In this document: positions 1 through 12,596 of the stretch, in pieces
Position numbering within the stretch: position 1 is the stretch's first letter
Layout: each line of letters starts with the position of its first letter
Made by a program: the position numbers and the translations under genes
NCBI GenBank assembly: GCA_029876055.1
Contig: CM056874.1
Location: forward strand, 9,238,001 to 9,302,000
Source: Madurella fahalii
Taxonomy: Eukaryota > Ascomycota > Sordariomycetes > Sordariales
Length of the DNA stretch: 64,000 bases
Reading direction: 5' to 3'
Notes under the pieces: model-generated
What the model was told of the DNA's origin: nothing
Seen by the model: only the letters and a program-made list of their open reading frames with translations
Databases searched by the model: none

Positions 1-963
1 TTGCATCATTGGTGATGGTACTCCCGTCCTTGAGCTGCGCAATGACCTGCCCGGCCCCGTTCTTCCATGTGTAGCCCTTGTCATCGCTGTACGCGTAGCA
101 AATGTTGTGATTATTCTCTGCACCGTTTGGCCCGGCTTGCTGCTTATGCTTTGTATCCAACGGGTCATCCCAACCCTCGTAGTGCACAAATCCGCGGTAC
201 ACCCAGGAGACATGGAATCGGCCATTGCGGTAGTCCATTCCGTGGACGTACGGATTGCTCAGGATGCCCGTCAGGTGGGCGCCAACGTAGGTAAATAGCC
301 CTGTGCTGCCGCTATAAAGGTACAAGTGGTCGTTGCCAAGCCCGGCCTTGCCATCGCGGAATGAGCAGAACATGTCGTCTCCCATAGGGCCAAAACGCGG
401 ATACGTCACGTAACCGAAATGCGGATGGGCCGATGGGAGGCCAGGGAGGTAATCCAGCGTCGGCGTGAAGAGGGTGGCCGTCCATTTGAACTTGTCGGGA
501 TCACTCGCAAGCCCGCGGATAGAGTATCGATACCTCAGGCTCGATAGGTTTTAGCATTTTATGGGGCTCCGTCTTGATAGGGAGTGGCAGGCTGCCGAGG
601 CGGTACTCACACATCGCAATGGTGGTCGTAGGAAAGATGCACGGTACCATCCCCAGGGCAGATGCCTAGCTGGACTGTATTGTGACCATCGTCTGTAGTC
701 TGTGTATAGTCATCAAAGATCATCACCTCCCACTTGCCACGGGGCAGCTGCCTTCGAGCAAGGTGGATGTAGAGAGGTTCTGACGGTCTATCTGATTGGA
801 GGAAACTGTAAAAGGCGGAATACTGCCAGCCTCTGAATGAGGTAATGGCATCCTGCTGGAAGGCATAGCAATTGATCCTGCATCTACGCCGGATTGGATC
901 CCGGCCGAGGGCCGTCGTGCTGGGTTCTGGCAGCATGAAGGTCTCAAGAACAGGTCTAGCTAC
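1..963 (-). CDS. BNR_4 family secreted-type protein, partial (C-terminus outside window)
   Basis: Two exons can be read. The upstream exon (about 963 to 608) carries residues such as CYAFQQDAITSF, GKWEVMIFDDY and TDDGHNTVQLGICPGDGTVH, followed by DHH. An intron of about 70 nt (about 607-534, GTGAGT donor, AG acceptor) joins it in frame to a second exon that stays open to base 1, with GYVTYPRFGPMGDDMF, GLGNDHLYLYSG and NPYVHGMDYR, then HKQQAGPNGAENN. This order matches the BNR repeat-containing family (Pfam BNR_4), predicted beta-propellers thought to act on carbohydrates; the substrate is unknown. The C-terminus lies off the left edge. The 5' end is uncertain: an AG acceptor at about 964 implies at least one further upstream exon, and open frames at 1152-1361 could contain it, but I could not join them convincingly. 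The family call is solid; the start is not. Confidence 0.75.
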
Positions 964-2531
964 CTAGGGTGTGTTACCGGAAATCTGGGAACAAGCTAAA
1001 AAAAAGCTGTGCCACATGTACTTATGGAAATGCAAGATATCTGGTGCCTTAGTATTAGTGAACGTATCCATGCGTAGCAGGTAATGCACCTAATTGACAA
1101 ACGAGCCTGAGAGTACTCTACGTGGGCAAGTCCAGGCGGTGATTAATCCCATCAGAATGGTGTTGCCGTCGACTGCCAGCCGGTCGCCAAGATGGACCCT
1201 GATTCGTGGATAAATCTCAGGAAGGGCAACCCAGACATGGATCGGCGTGCGCGACCCGCACGCTTGTACGAGTCGTAGTCTGGCACGGTGGCAAGGACGG
1301 GGGTTGACTGAGGGGCAACTGGGGGAATCGGGGCAGCCTGGGAGCGGTTCGTTGCGAGCATGCCGGTTGAGCGAAACGAAGCGCGGCAGATGAGGTGATT
1401 GTTCGGCTGGCTAAATTGGAGCTCTCGCCTTGAACTCGCTGGACTCGATTTGGAGACGGCGGCGGCTCATATATTAAATCTGGATCTAAATAGGCCTCAA
1501 GCTCTGGCGCTACTGCGGTGGATGTCGGTACTTATTCATTAGCATGTTCGGTAAGGTGTAGAGGCTCGTCGTCTCTCACAGGCGGCGGGTAAGGGGAATT
1601 CTAGGCCATGAATAGTCGCACCCCAATTGCCCGAGCTGGTTTCCAGGGTTGATAGCTCTCGGTTGGGGACTGTTGGAGCACGGCCGGGCCCTGGTCCCTC
1701 ACCCCAGTCATCCCCTCCCCCGCCTTTCCCCCGCAATGGCAGCGGAACTTGAGCTCCACTCTGTGCTCCCCCGGTCCCCGCCACTGTCCGTGTCTATGTC
1801 CCAGGACGGGAGTCCCATACTAATCGGCATTGCATCCAAATGAATCATGGGATAAGCAGCATGTTTAGACGCAGGATTGCGAAAAGCACGTACTTTATAC
1901 AGTTGGCGGGAACTCAGTCAGGATGGCCAGGCCGAGTTCCCGCTCCCGTCGGTGTTAGTTAACCACCTTAAGGTTACTACCAGGTATGTCCACAGCAAGC
2001 CGCCTTGGCAACGGACCAACAGACCGTTGTCATTGTGCATGTCAGCCCCCTGCCAGTGCTGTCATCGCCTCCTCTTGGTGGAAAAAAAGGGGAAATGGAT
2101 CGCTGCCCTGGAGTGAGTCCGTGTTAAGCGCCATCGTTGTTACTTTCAAACAGGAACGTCACTTTGTACTGTTACCGTCCCGTGCTCATACCCCGATGCA
2201 GTACCAATCCATCGGCCTTTGTTTGAAAACAACAGTTGACCCTACTACACTATCACAAGGGGTAAGCGACCATGGGGTACTACCCGGGGCCTGGCGCGGC
2301 TCCCCAATCAGGTGCGAGTATGCGAAAGGGAAGCGCAAACGTATCTCAGTAAGTGAGATGCAGTGCAACTACAAAAGGCAATCTGGGACGCTGCCGCTGA
2401 TCTCTCACCCCCGACCTGCGGCACCTTGGAACCTTTTCCATGGTCTTAGTCCCTGAGCCCCCAGTTTGAGGCCAAAAGATTTCCTCTGTCCTGCACCGAC
2501 GTAAGACTTTAGACCGGCAAGACATCCCAAC
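964..2531. other. Intergenic region upstream of the BNR_4 gene and the MFS permease
   Basis: This spacer probably holds the missing 5' exon(s) and promoter of the BNR_4 gene and the promoter of the sugar permease that starts at 2532. Short open frames on both strands show no recognisable motif. No RNA gene or repeat was seen. Confidence 0.5.
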
Positions 2532-4321
2532 ATGTCGCTGTCGACGAGAATATTGCGGAAAATCGTGCGGAACGAGGCCATGGCCTCGGATCCGTCCGAG
2601 ATCTACGGCTGGCGCGTGTACTTACTTGCTTGCTCGGTGAGTTGCAGATGGCCATGATGAGTACTGTCTACTCCTGAACGCTGACCTGGGTTCTGGCTAG
2701 GCGTGCTTCGGCGCAATGTCATTCGGATGGGACTCGTCGGTCATCGGAGGCGTCATTGTCTTACCACCCTTTATCGAAGACTTTAATCTCGGAGATCCAA
2801 AGTCCCCCGCATCCGCCAATCTGTCTGCCAACATCGTCTCGACCCTTCAGGCGGGCTGCTTCCTCGGCGCCTTGCTCGCCTCGCCGCTGACAGACCGCCT
2901 CGGCCGCAAGTGGTGCCTCATCGGCGTCTCGGTGGTCATCATGCTGGGCGTCATCATGCAGGCCGCCTCCAGCGGCAATCTGGGGCCCATGTATGCCGGA
3001 CGTTTCCTGGCCGGCGTCGGCGTCGGCGCCGCTAGTACTATCAACCCGATCTACGTCTCCGAGAACGCGCCGCGCGCCATCCGCGGCCTGCTCACTGGCT
3101 TGTACCAGCTCTTCATCGTGACGGGCGGCATGATCGCTTTTTGGATCAACTATTCCGTCAGCATCCACTTTTCGGGCAGGATGATGTACATCTTCCCTCT
3201 CTCCATCCAGGCCCTCCCAGCCGTGCTACTCTGCTGCTGCATGTTGCTTTGTCAAGAGTCGCCTCGGTGGCTGGCGCGCCAGGACCGATGGGAAGACACC
3301 AAGAGAGTGTTATCGCGCATCCGGAACTTGCCTCCGACGCACCCCTACGTCCAGGAAGAGTTCCAGGAGATTGTCGACCAGCTCGAACATGAGCGCCGCC
3401 TCATCGGCGACGCTACCTTCTGGAACCTGCAGCGCGAGATGTGGACCATTGCCGGTAACCGCAAGCGCGCCCTCATCAGCATCATCCTCATGATCTGCCA
3501 GCAGATGACGGGCACCAACGCCATCAACACGTACGCCCCAACCATCTTCCAGAACCTCGGCCTGACGGGTACCTCGACCAGCCTGTTCAGCACGGGCATC
3601 TACGGCATCGTTAAGGTGACCAGCTGCATCTGCTTCCTGCTTTTCATGGCCGACTCGCTCGGCCGCCGCCGCAGCTTGCTGTGGACCTCGATTGCCCAGG
3701 GCCTTGCCATGTTCTACATTGGTCTGTACGTGCGCATCGCGCCGCCCAAGCCCGGCGAGAGCGTGCCGGCGGCGGGCTACTTTGCGCTCGTGTCCATCTT
3801 CCTCTTTGCTGCGTAAGTATTGATACCATTACACCACAAAAGGCATAATCTAGACGATGGGGCACAGCTCTAACCATTGACATAGGTTCTTCCAATTCGG
3901 CTGGGGCCCAGCCTGCTGGATCTACGCGAGCGAGATCCCCACAGCACGTCTGCGCTCCCTGAACGTGGCCTATGCCGCGGCCACCCAGTGGCTCTTCAAC
4001 TTTGTCGTTGCCCGCGCTGTGCCAACCATGCTCGTGACGGTGGGAAGCGACGGGTACGGGTGAGTAGTTGCCCAGGAACCGGCCCTTCCGTCTATGATAA
4101 TGAATGGAACCTAACCCATCCATGACAGGACATACCTCATCTTTGGTAGCTTCTGCTTCGCCATGTTTTTCTTCGTCTGGTTCTGCGTGCCCGAGACAAA
4201 AGGTATCTCGCTCGAGGCCATGGATAGGCTGTTCGGCGTCACCGACGCGCCTGCCAAGTCGCTGGCCGCCGACGAGGACTCCAAGGAGACCGCCCAAGTG
4301 CGCGAGACCAAGGTTGCGTAG
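2532..4321 (+). CDS. Sugar-porter family MFS permease
   Basis: Plasma-membrane H+/sugar (or quinate-type) symporter by family. Four exons, 2532-2636, 2701-3812, 3886-4059 and 4129-4321, give 527 aa with intact phases and GT/AG ends. The N-terminus (YGWRVYLLAC, then FGWDSSVIGGVI) resembles fungal general-substrate/quinate-type permeases. Sugar-porter signatures are present: GRK after TM2 (DRLGRKWC), PESPRWLARQ after TM6, DSLGRRR in the second half, and VPETKGISLE after TM12. About 12 hydrophobic segments fit MFS_1/Sugar_tr. Length is normal for the family. ATG 2532 is preferred over the internal ATG at 2716 because the first exon adds the conserved YGWR segment in frame. Substrate cannot be assigned from sequence; no sugar-catabolic gene flanks it. 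Confidence 0.93.
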
Positions 4322-4875
4322 AAGACAGTAGTAAAAGATCATGCTAGCGCTCTTCACATCTAGATTTCCGATGGTAGTTAACGTGGACGTTCTTGGGAAT
4401 ACCATTTCCCATTATTGGTTAATTACTGGGTAGCGGACTGTAGCAGTCCTGTTTTGACTAGCGCTTTACATGTCCCGGGCTACGAGTCCTTGATACTCTT
4501 TCCTCCTGACACTCCTAATGGTGCTTATAGTGCGTCTCGTTTTGGCTTGCATGGCACGCTAGATTGTCGATGAAATACCAGTCAACATGATCAGGATCAA
4601 TGGTTTCGGTGGGGACCGGGCCTGGAGGGGCTCGGACGATCATGCACACCGATTGACAGCAAGAAGGGACGTGGGAGAATAGCTGGTGATTAACGGGCAT
4701 CAAGCCCCAAGTGTGTCGTTGGTATCTGAGGTATCATTGCTAACCGCTGGAACAGACTGAAAACCAAAGGAGTATCGTGGCGCGTGAGCACATATCCCGT
4801 CAAACAGACTGGCGGCCCATCTTCTGGCTCTTTGCCAGGCGAGCCGGACCATACCGCGCGACGACCGTGGCGTGA
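4322..4875. other. Intergenic spacer between convergent transporter genes
   Basis: It holds the 3' UTRs and termination signals of two convergent transporter genes. Short open frames are not convincing and no RNA gene was seen. Confidence 0.6.
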
Positions 4876-7262
4876 CTAGCACGAATTCAGTGGGCAGGCA
4901 ATCATGGTACCCTTGGTATAACCGTCGACATTTGCAAGGGTAAGAACGGCACCGACCACACCGCCGAGACCCTCGCCAGCAATGAAACCTGCACACAGAT
5001 CATGGTTAGTCAAGGGGGGCTCTGGAGAGCAGCCACGATAAACGGAAATAAAACTCACCAGCGGCAACGGCATAGCCATAGATATCCCAGGTTCTCATAT
5101 TCCACTTCCTCCAGACTGCGGCAATGATGGCCCCGAGAAGGGCAGCATTGGCGAAGACGGGGGCGGGAATAACCCAGGACAGAGCGATGGCGCCCCAGTT
5201 GGGCAGCCACTTACGATACTTTTCGCGCTCACCCACCAGGTAGAAGTGGCGGAACACGACCTGGATGATGGAGAAGACGCCCATCACGATGGCAAAGATG
5301 CCACTCTTTAGGGGGATTTGGACATTGGGGTCCGTAACCGCCTGTGCGACGGCGGCCCAAGCCGACACGGACGGAACCAAGAAAGGGCATTGCTGACTCT
5401 CGGATTCAACCCTCCAAATGCAAGGGTAGGCTGTGGTGAAAAGCACAAACAATCCCGGGCCAAGCCATACCGAGACGAAGCTCCCGATGGCCTGGGCAAT
5501 CCACTGCTTGACTGGGGAAGTACCGACCAAGAAACCGGTCCTGAAGTCACTCACTAGCGCTGTGGCGATGTCAGCACCGCCCGACGCAAGACTGCCAGCC
5601 ACCAGATTGAGTTTCTGGGCGTGCTGAACAGTGTAACCTTGGTTCGACGTGGCAGCACCAAAGATGAGCTGCGATGCCTTGGCGGCGGCCGTGAGCGGGG
5701 TGGTGTCGGTGACTGCGCCGATTTGGATGGCGAGGAATGAGAAAAGGAAGGCGAGAACGATGGCGAGGATCGTCAGGCCCGGATGCATCTCCCACTGGAA
5801 GTGGAAGACGAGCATGCCGATAACCAGCGTGGCGACTAGACCCAGTAGCCACATCCAGTCCTTGACCTGCTGCTCCGGCGGGAAGGGGTCCTCGACCTGG
5901 TTCTCGGCCTTGACCATGGGGGCACCGTGTTTGGCGAAGAAGGCGCTGGACTTGCCACGCGCAGTGATGGAATCATTGATGCCACTGCAGGCTTGGTTCC
6001 AAAGCGACTTGACACCGGTCCAGATCGCCTTGTACTGAACAAATAGCTCAGCCATGGACGAACAAACCATGACCATGACGCCGGGCCAGAGCAGCCAGTA
6101 CCGAGGGGAGGGCGTCACCTGGCCGAGATTGCTGAGGGAAGCGAACGAATAGTAGGAATCCCACTGGGGGTCATCGGGTGCGAGCTGGATGCCAATGCAC
6201 TCGCCATAGTGCACCAGGGCAGGGCCGATGATAGCCCAGGCCATCACGGAGCCGGCAAACATGGAGATGGCGGGGTTCAGACCGATCAGGATTCCCGAGC
6301 CAATGAATGCCGGCGTCCACTCAAAATACCAGCCCCAAGACTCAATATTCAGCGCCCAGCTGGTGTAGCCACTCCAGATGTGGATCCAGGTGAAAATGTG
6401 CCAGTCATAGAGGATGCCAATGGCGTAGTAAGACGTGACCCGGTGGACCAAGGCGCCGACGAAGGAGATCATGAGACACTTGAGCTTCTTCACGGCGTCG
6501 ATGCTGCCCGCGGCGCCAGCATGCATGGAGCGGATAGTTAAGGCGACGGCGGTCGGCGTGGGGAACATGAGCTTCAGCTCGCGGGCGACCTGGATAATGA
6601 AGAACTTGCGAAGCGGCGTCACGTAGAAAAGGCCGATGAAGGAAGCGACGAGAGTGATGGTGAAGATGGCACCGATATCGTCCATGGGCGTGTGGCCCTC
6701 GCCCATGACACCAAGGCGGTACATCGCGGGGATACCGGCAACAAAGATGCCGCCGGTGCCGCCGGCGCCCGTTGCTGCTGCCTGGACGATCGAGTTCTCT
6801 TGAGGCCCGAAGACGCCGCCGATGATGGGGATCTTTCCACCCGACTTCTCCAGGAACTTCAAGATGCCGTAACCAAAGATGGCGCCAAACATATTAGCAC
6901 TGAAGGTGAAACCTGTCTTCAGACCTGCCATTGACATTAGCCCTGTTGCCTTTACATACGTGCAGAGAACCGGGAATAAACACACCAAGATACAAGTTGG
7001 AGGCGCAAACCAACGAACCCAAGATGCAGCCGACAACGACGGCCCTAACGGTTAGGGGGTTGCCCTCGGGGGGTATCTCAGCGTCCATGAGTAACGGTCG
7101 GTAGAGATCCTCTTCGACTCCCTCCTCCTCGGTTCCGGTCTTCTCAATCTCCACGTTCTGCTCCTTGAGATCCGCCGTGTTCTCAATGGGCGGCTGGCTC
7201 TCGGAGAACGGATGGACCGTCCCGGCGGCCGCATTGGCCTGCAACGCCTGCTTTTCGTCCAT
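4876..7262 (-). CDS. OPT-family oligopeptide/metal-chelate transporter
   Basis: Proton-coupled membrane transporter of the OPT superfamily, in the YSL-like branch (resembling yeast YGL114W), moving oligopeptides or metal chelates. Three exons, 7262-6986, 6942-5059 and 4988-4876, give 757 aa. The N-terminus is acidic and cytosolic, followed by NPLTVRAVVVGCILGSLV and the ASNLYLGLMSMAGLKTG segment typical of the family. Further OPT signatures are GGVFGPQENSIVQ, LMFPTPTAVALTIR and, near the end, AGFIAGEGLGGVVGAVLTL. About 14-16 hydrophobic segments are visible. Introns are 43 nt (6985-6943) and 69 nt (5058-4989); the 43-nt one is very short but both phases and protein continuity are right. Its stop faces the sugar permease stop about 550 bp away. 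Substrate is unknown. Confidence 0.92.
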
Positions 7263-9402
7263 GGCGCGGCGCTTCTGTGCTGAGTCTCTGACTGGACTAG
7301 ACCACCAGGAAGGGACTCCCGTCCTGGGTTGACGGGGGCGGTATAAGATGGGTGCGTTGACGTTAGGACGGGGCGGAGAGAAGTTCAGGACAGCGGGACA
7401 GTGGTTCGCCGTGCGTATTTAACGTCGTGTGCCCACCCGCTCCGAGTATGTATGTACAGGTACGCCGGCCGTGTCCGAACCAACGGTTGCCCTGCCGCGT
7501 GTGCTTGGCTCGCTTGGTGCAACCACCAGGCCGAACCGAAAGCAGAATGTGTTCTGGCCTGCTCCTTTTGCGCTCGCCACTGGGGGCAAAGCGTTCCACC
7601 TTTTGCGCTGCCGCTGACCCATGATAAGGAATGGAACCCTCCTGCCGAGGTCTCGCTAGGCATGCAACCATCAAATCAGATGTGGAGGGAGGCCAGGTGA
7701 AGGGCAATTGGCGTTATCCAACGCCCGGCCAAGGGCGCCCCTCCCATGGACACGGCGGTCGGTTGATTCGCCGGAACGAGAGGCACGCCGCATTAGGCAG
7801 GTCGATAACCACCGTTTAAAGCGGAAAATTGGGGATCGCGAGAGATGTGATGCATGGGCCGTCTGCCGATCTGAAAAGTGCGTATGTGGGGTGCTTTAGC
7901 CTGTATGCCCCGAGGCTCAGCACGGTGCGCAAAACACCAACTATGCGCATGCCAAACGGCACTGTCTCCGGCCCGAGCCACCGAGCAGCTGGATGGCATG
8001 GGGAAGTGGCAACCCCTACACATGACTTTTTCAAGGCTGTGTTAAGTTCGCGGTAAAGGTCTAGGTCTTTTGGGTCGTTTAAGGATCGGGTGCGGGACGC
8101 GGGAGGACCGAACAGATACGGTAATTCTGGGCATACTATCTAATTAATGTAGACAACGTAACACCACTTGTGGTTTGGCGAGACCAGAGGCGACATGGTC
8201 ACACACAGATTTTATTGGCCACTCGCTTACATGTGCTGGAAATAACGTAGTTGGTATTGGACAAGGCAGGTTGACGTCTTCGGCCTGCAGAAGCACCATG
8301 CCGAGAGTAGCAGGAACTTGGCTTTTCGGAGGACCCCGCTTTTGGTGAAACAAGCCCGGTCCATGGCCCACCGAAACGTGGAACACACCCACCGCAATCG
8401 GCCTGGACGTCGCTTCCGAACTGCCCTGATAGCACCCGTGAACAGTTCCATACCTACTGTGATTCCAAGGGCGCGGACTCCAACCGCGCAACAACAGGAA
8501 TCCGGCGGATGTTCGATCACCTCACAGATGCTGCCTGTGGCGGAGTACCATGATGGTGGGTCGGATAGTCCACAGTTAGGAGGTGTCAACAAGACGGGCA
8601 GTTCCAAGTTTGCCACGATATGCCGCGCCTTCGATTGTTCGGTTCCCATTGCCAGTGCGTACCGCCCGTTTCAACATCTTGGATCCTAGACACCCACTCT
8701 CCCCAGCTTTCTCTTAGACCATTTTAGCTAAAAAAACCTTAGTCGCAGTACCCACAGGTAGAACAGGCAGGTGCCTCCCTTCGAGGTTTACTGGACCTTG
8801 TTGTGCCAATGTCACATGTAAAGGTGCCTGCAGACAGTCACGCATGGACAACACGACCAAACACCCACATCTGACGATATTGGCTGGTCCCCTGGAACTT
8901 GGCCAACGAATCCACGGTTCAGAAACACCGGCCGCCACGCAGGAACAGCGGGAAACTATGTTAGATCCAACTGCATGGAACCGAACCGAGGTCCCCAGTT
9001 TTTACCCTTGAGTAAAATGGCATCATTTTGGATCGTCCCGCAACTTACGACCAACTTAACCCGTAGGAGCGGACGACTAGGTAAGCTGCCGTACTACCTT
9101 ACCTCTGCGCAACTTCAGTCAACATCCCTAAAGGCCGTTGCGTGGTTCAATGTGAGGAGCTAACTGGGACGATCTACACCCCATTCTGAACCGGCGATAA
9201 TTACAGCTTAAGCAAACACAATCAATGTCCTGCCCGCAAATCTGTGCTGGGCATGCTGTGGCGTCTGATTGGTCTTTGTTGCGAGGGGATATTCAGCTCC
9301 GTCTGTTATTGCCGAGTAATGCCTGGCCCAACACAATGGCATCCGTCTGCTACCAAACGTACTTAGGCACCTTCCAATCCAGGCTTTGGCCGCTAACCCG
9401 CC

Positions 9403-9425
9403 CACCAACCAACCAACCGACCAAA
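9403..9425. repeat. (CCAA)n microsatellite
   Basis: Short tandem run of CCAA/CCGA units in the gene-empty spacer. Low-complexity DNA with no inferred function. Confidence 0.7.
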
Positions 9426-9502
9426 CCAGTACATTGCATCGTCCAATGTGAGCAATCAAGTGGAATGCCCCCGCAAAGCAAGGTGAAGAGAAGTGAAGGA
9501 AT

Positions 9503-9540
9503 ATTTTTTCTTTTTCTTTTTTTCTTTATTTTTTCTTTTC
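9503..9540. repeat. T-rich low-complexity tract
   Basis: A run of T6-T7 blocks interrupted by single C or A, just downstream of the CCAA microsatellite. Low-complexity sequence with no evident gene nearby on either side. Confidence 0.7.
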
Positions 9541-11289
9541 CGAGTTTCTTACAAGTAAACGTACAGTGCGAACGCAACGCAGAACCGCTGTCAATTTCTC
9601 GATACGATACCCGAAGCACGTGTCGTGTATCGATCTGAGCCCATGCAACACGCGGCGGTGGATCCCCACAACACTAGCATCGCCAAGACCGAAAAGCTTG
9701 TCTCCTGCCGTTCCTGCAACAGCGTGCTTGTGCTAAAATTCCCGTTCCAAAATGTTGTCGGGTTGCATTCCCAGGGTCTCTCGCCTACCCAACATCACCC
9801 ATACTTAGTGCGTTCGACACCTTAGTCATATCAGACCGACGCCGGAAGAAATCCTGACGGAAGCAATATTCGTTGGTAAGTGTTTGCATAATCGAGGGTC
9901 AAGGCTTAAGAGATTCGGCGCGACTAATTACCTTGTCCTTGTGCCTGAGCATTCTACCACTCAGATTGTCATCCCAGATTATGGTATGGAGGCTTTGATG
10001 TAAACATACACTACAAAACATTACAATGTGTCCAAAAGCGATCTGAGCACTAATACGCTATGTTTTTCATATGTCTCGAGAAACGAAACTAATACCAGGA
10101 ATCAAACCAGTGCCCAACCGCATGCGAAGTTGTACGGAAGAACTGCAGAATCGCAGTGTGGGACGACTGGCTAACGGAATGAGCAATCGTCTGAGAAACA
10201 CATCAGTGTTAATACCGAGAACCGACCCTGTTCCGAGTCTGAGAGTGTTCTACACACACCATCATTGTGAAGGTACCTACACTGACTATATAGACAGACC
10301 AAGCCTCCTACCTTGAGCAAACATAAATGTGGGGTCCAGTTTTCATAGTGCTTAATGAACCTCTCTGATAGGTTGCCTCCTAGGGTTCATAGTTGTCAAA
10401 ACCATGAACGGTAAACTTTGTGTAAGCCCTCTCTCACCCTCTACGACAGACTGCTGTCTTCTGCTGTTCACTTTCCCGTCAGAGAATCCGAATCCCAGCG
10501 GTACCTACAGTCCCGAACTGAACGCTCTGCTTCTCATGTAAGGCAGATTGACATTAACAAACGTCTTAGATATGGATGAAATCCGGGGGTAGTGCCCCAG
10601 GCGCTTAGGGTTACTCTAACCCAGATATTAAGCGCGTTTGGAACGGGATCATTTCATCCTACGCAACGGAAGAGACAGGCTTGCAGCATGACGTGGAACG
10701 GGTTGGATGAGAGAGAGGCAGAGCATCCCATCACGGGAACGGACAATTCGGGGAGCCCGCTCCGCCCAACATGCCGGCTTCGGTCGTCTCCAACGCCCCG
10801 TAGCGCAATGTCGGTCCATTTATCTCCTGTAGTTCTTGTCATTCTGGAAGTGTACCGCGCCACCTATCACTAGGGGTGACACTGATGGTTGCGGGTGGCC
10901 GGATGGTGCTTGCTCAATATCAAGTAGGCTCGGAACAATGGATACTCGTTACCAAAGTACGGCCAGGTTTGCCATGTCAGAAGTCACACTTGTCGCTCAT
11001 TAACACGATTGCACGACTGAAAGGCCGGACACAACCCCCATCCGCTCTTGCCTTAGGTCCCTGCATTAAACCCAGCCAGGGAGGAACGCACAGGAGATAA
11101 CCCAACATGCTGACCGAATCCCGCAGTGTCAGAACAAAGTCCGATTACAAGCGCATACAGTTTGCAAGCCTCGCTGGACCGCGGTTGACAGGCCGGTGTT
11201 ATCCAGTTCATCGTCAGATTTTCCAATCTCCTTCGGATTTACCTTTGCCAGCCAACAATCGGTGGTGTGTTGAATCCTCCGCAGCAAAT

Positions 11290-12596
11290 ATGCAACCTGG
11301 ACTGGTTATCGCTACAACAGCATTCGCGGTCGCGGTTCTACCCAATGTCTTGCCCCCCTCTTACGAAATTGCCAACCCAGAACAGCCGGGCACCGTTTCA
11401 GTGAAGCAAGTTCGCAACCCAAACTTTGTCCGCAGTGGCCCAGTCGCAGTGGCCAAAATCTACCGCAAGTACGGCGTGCCACTCCCGAACGGCCTTGCAG
11501 CGGCTGTGGCCAGGATTCTGGGGAGGAGGTTGACGGGCAGTGAGATCACAACGCCAGAAGCCAACGATGCCGCGTACTTGACGCCGGTTTCGATTGGTAC
11601 TCCTTCCCAAGTGCTCAATCTTGACTTTGACACGGGCTCCAGTGATCTCTGGGTGCTTAGTACCGAGACTCCTAGGAACCAGGTCAATGGCCAAACCGTC
11701 TACGATCCCAGCAAAAGTTCCACAACTGAGAAATTACAAGGCTACACGTGGTGGATCCGGTATGGCGATGGCAGCGGGGCGAGCGGCGATGTCTACCTTG
11801 ACACGGTCACTATCGGTGGCCTGACTGCCTCATCACAGGCGGTTGAATCTGCCACGAACGTCTCCGCCAAACTCAGAAACGAAGCAAACCTGGACGGCCT
11901 GCTCGGCCTCGGCTTTGGCAGCCTCAACACAGTGAAGCCAGCTCGCCAAAAAACCTTTTCGAGAATGTTATGTCCAATCTTGATAGTCCTGTATTCACCG
12001 TCGACCTGAAAGCCGGTGCCCGTAAGTGTGGCTAGGCATGACCCTGTTTCGATTGATCGTTAGACTGATAATCCATGATGTGCTTAGCTGGCCGGTACAA
12101 CTTTGGTTACGTCGACCCAAGCGCTTACACGGACAATGTCACGTACGTCCCCGTCGACAGTAGCAAAGGCTATTGGGGATGGACGTCGTCGGGTTATGCG
12201 ATTGGTTCGGGGCCATTTAAGAGCACCGCAATCAAGGGCATCGCAGATACGGGTGCTTCTCTGCTGATACTTCCGAGCTCAGTGGTCTCAGCCTATTACT
12301 CACAGATTAGCGGTGCCGAGTACAGCTCCGAAGAAGGCGGGTATGTCTTTCCATGCAGTGAGACACCACCCGATTTTAGCTTTGGCGTCGGTGGCGAGGG
12401 TGCTGCAATAACAGTGCCCGGCGAGTACGTCAATTACGCACCGGCGGACTCGCTAGGGGATACCTGTTATGGGGGGATTCAACCAGATACGGATATTGGG
12501 TTCCCGATCTTTGGAGATGTAGCACTGAAGGCCGCCTTTGTAGTCTTTGACGGCGGCTCCCGGCAGTTGGGATGGGCACCTAAGTTGCTCACTTAA
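11290..12596 (+). pseudogene. Secreted pepsin-like aspartic protease (family A1) with a one-base frame break
   Basis: Extracellular acid protease of the fungal aspergillopepsin/endothiapepsin type. ATG 11290 opens a signal-like segment and a basic propeptide; the mature part starts near the AAYLTPVSIGTP stretch. Both catalytic aspartates are visible, in DFDTGSSDLWV and, in exon 2, in ADTGAS; the flap Tyr lies in WIRYGDGSGASGDVY. The usual C-terminal cysteine pair is present (FPCSE and DTCYGG). Exon 1 runs to 12021 and exon 2 from 12088, with a 66-nt intron. Between them the frame breaks: after the QKTF residues near 11956-11959 the conserved continuation (FENVMSNLDSPVFTVDL) is in the next frame, as if one T were missing from the T4 run. 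All else looks intact, so this is either a recent pseudogene or a base-call error. An upstream ATG at 11107 is less likely because it would bury the signal peptide. Confidence 0.85.

Larger units (their letters stand above)
7263..11289. other. 4-kb gene-empty spacer
   Basis: This is one of the longest stretches without a convincing gene. It includes the upstream regions of the OPT transporter and the aspartic protease. Many 60-140 codon open frames exist on both strands but overlap each other and show no domain motif, signal peptide or conserved exon structure. A CCAA microsatellite (9403-9425) and a T-rich tract (9503-9540) are the only repeats noted. No tRNA or rRNA was seen. Confidence 0.5.

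Noticed and set aside
3644..4405. 253-codon minus-strand open frame opposite the sugar permease
   Set aside because: Antisense to well-defined exons and introns; no motif.
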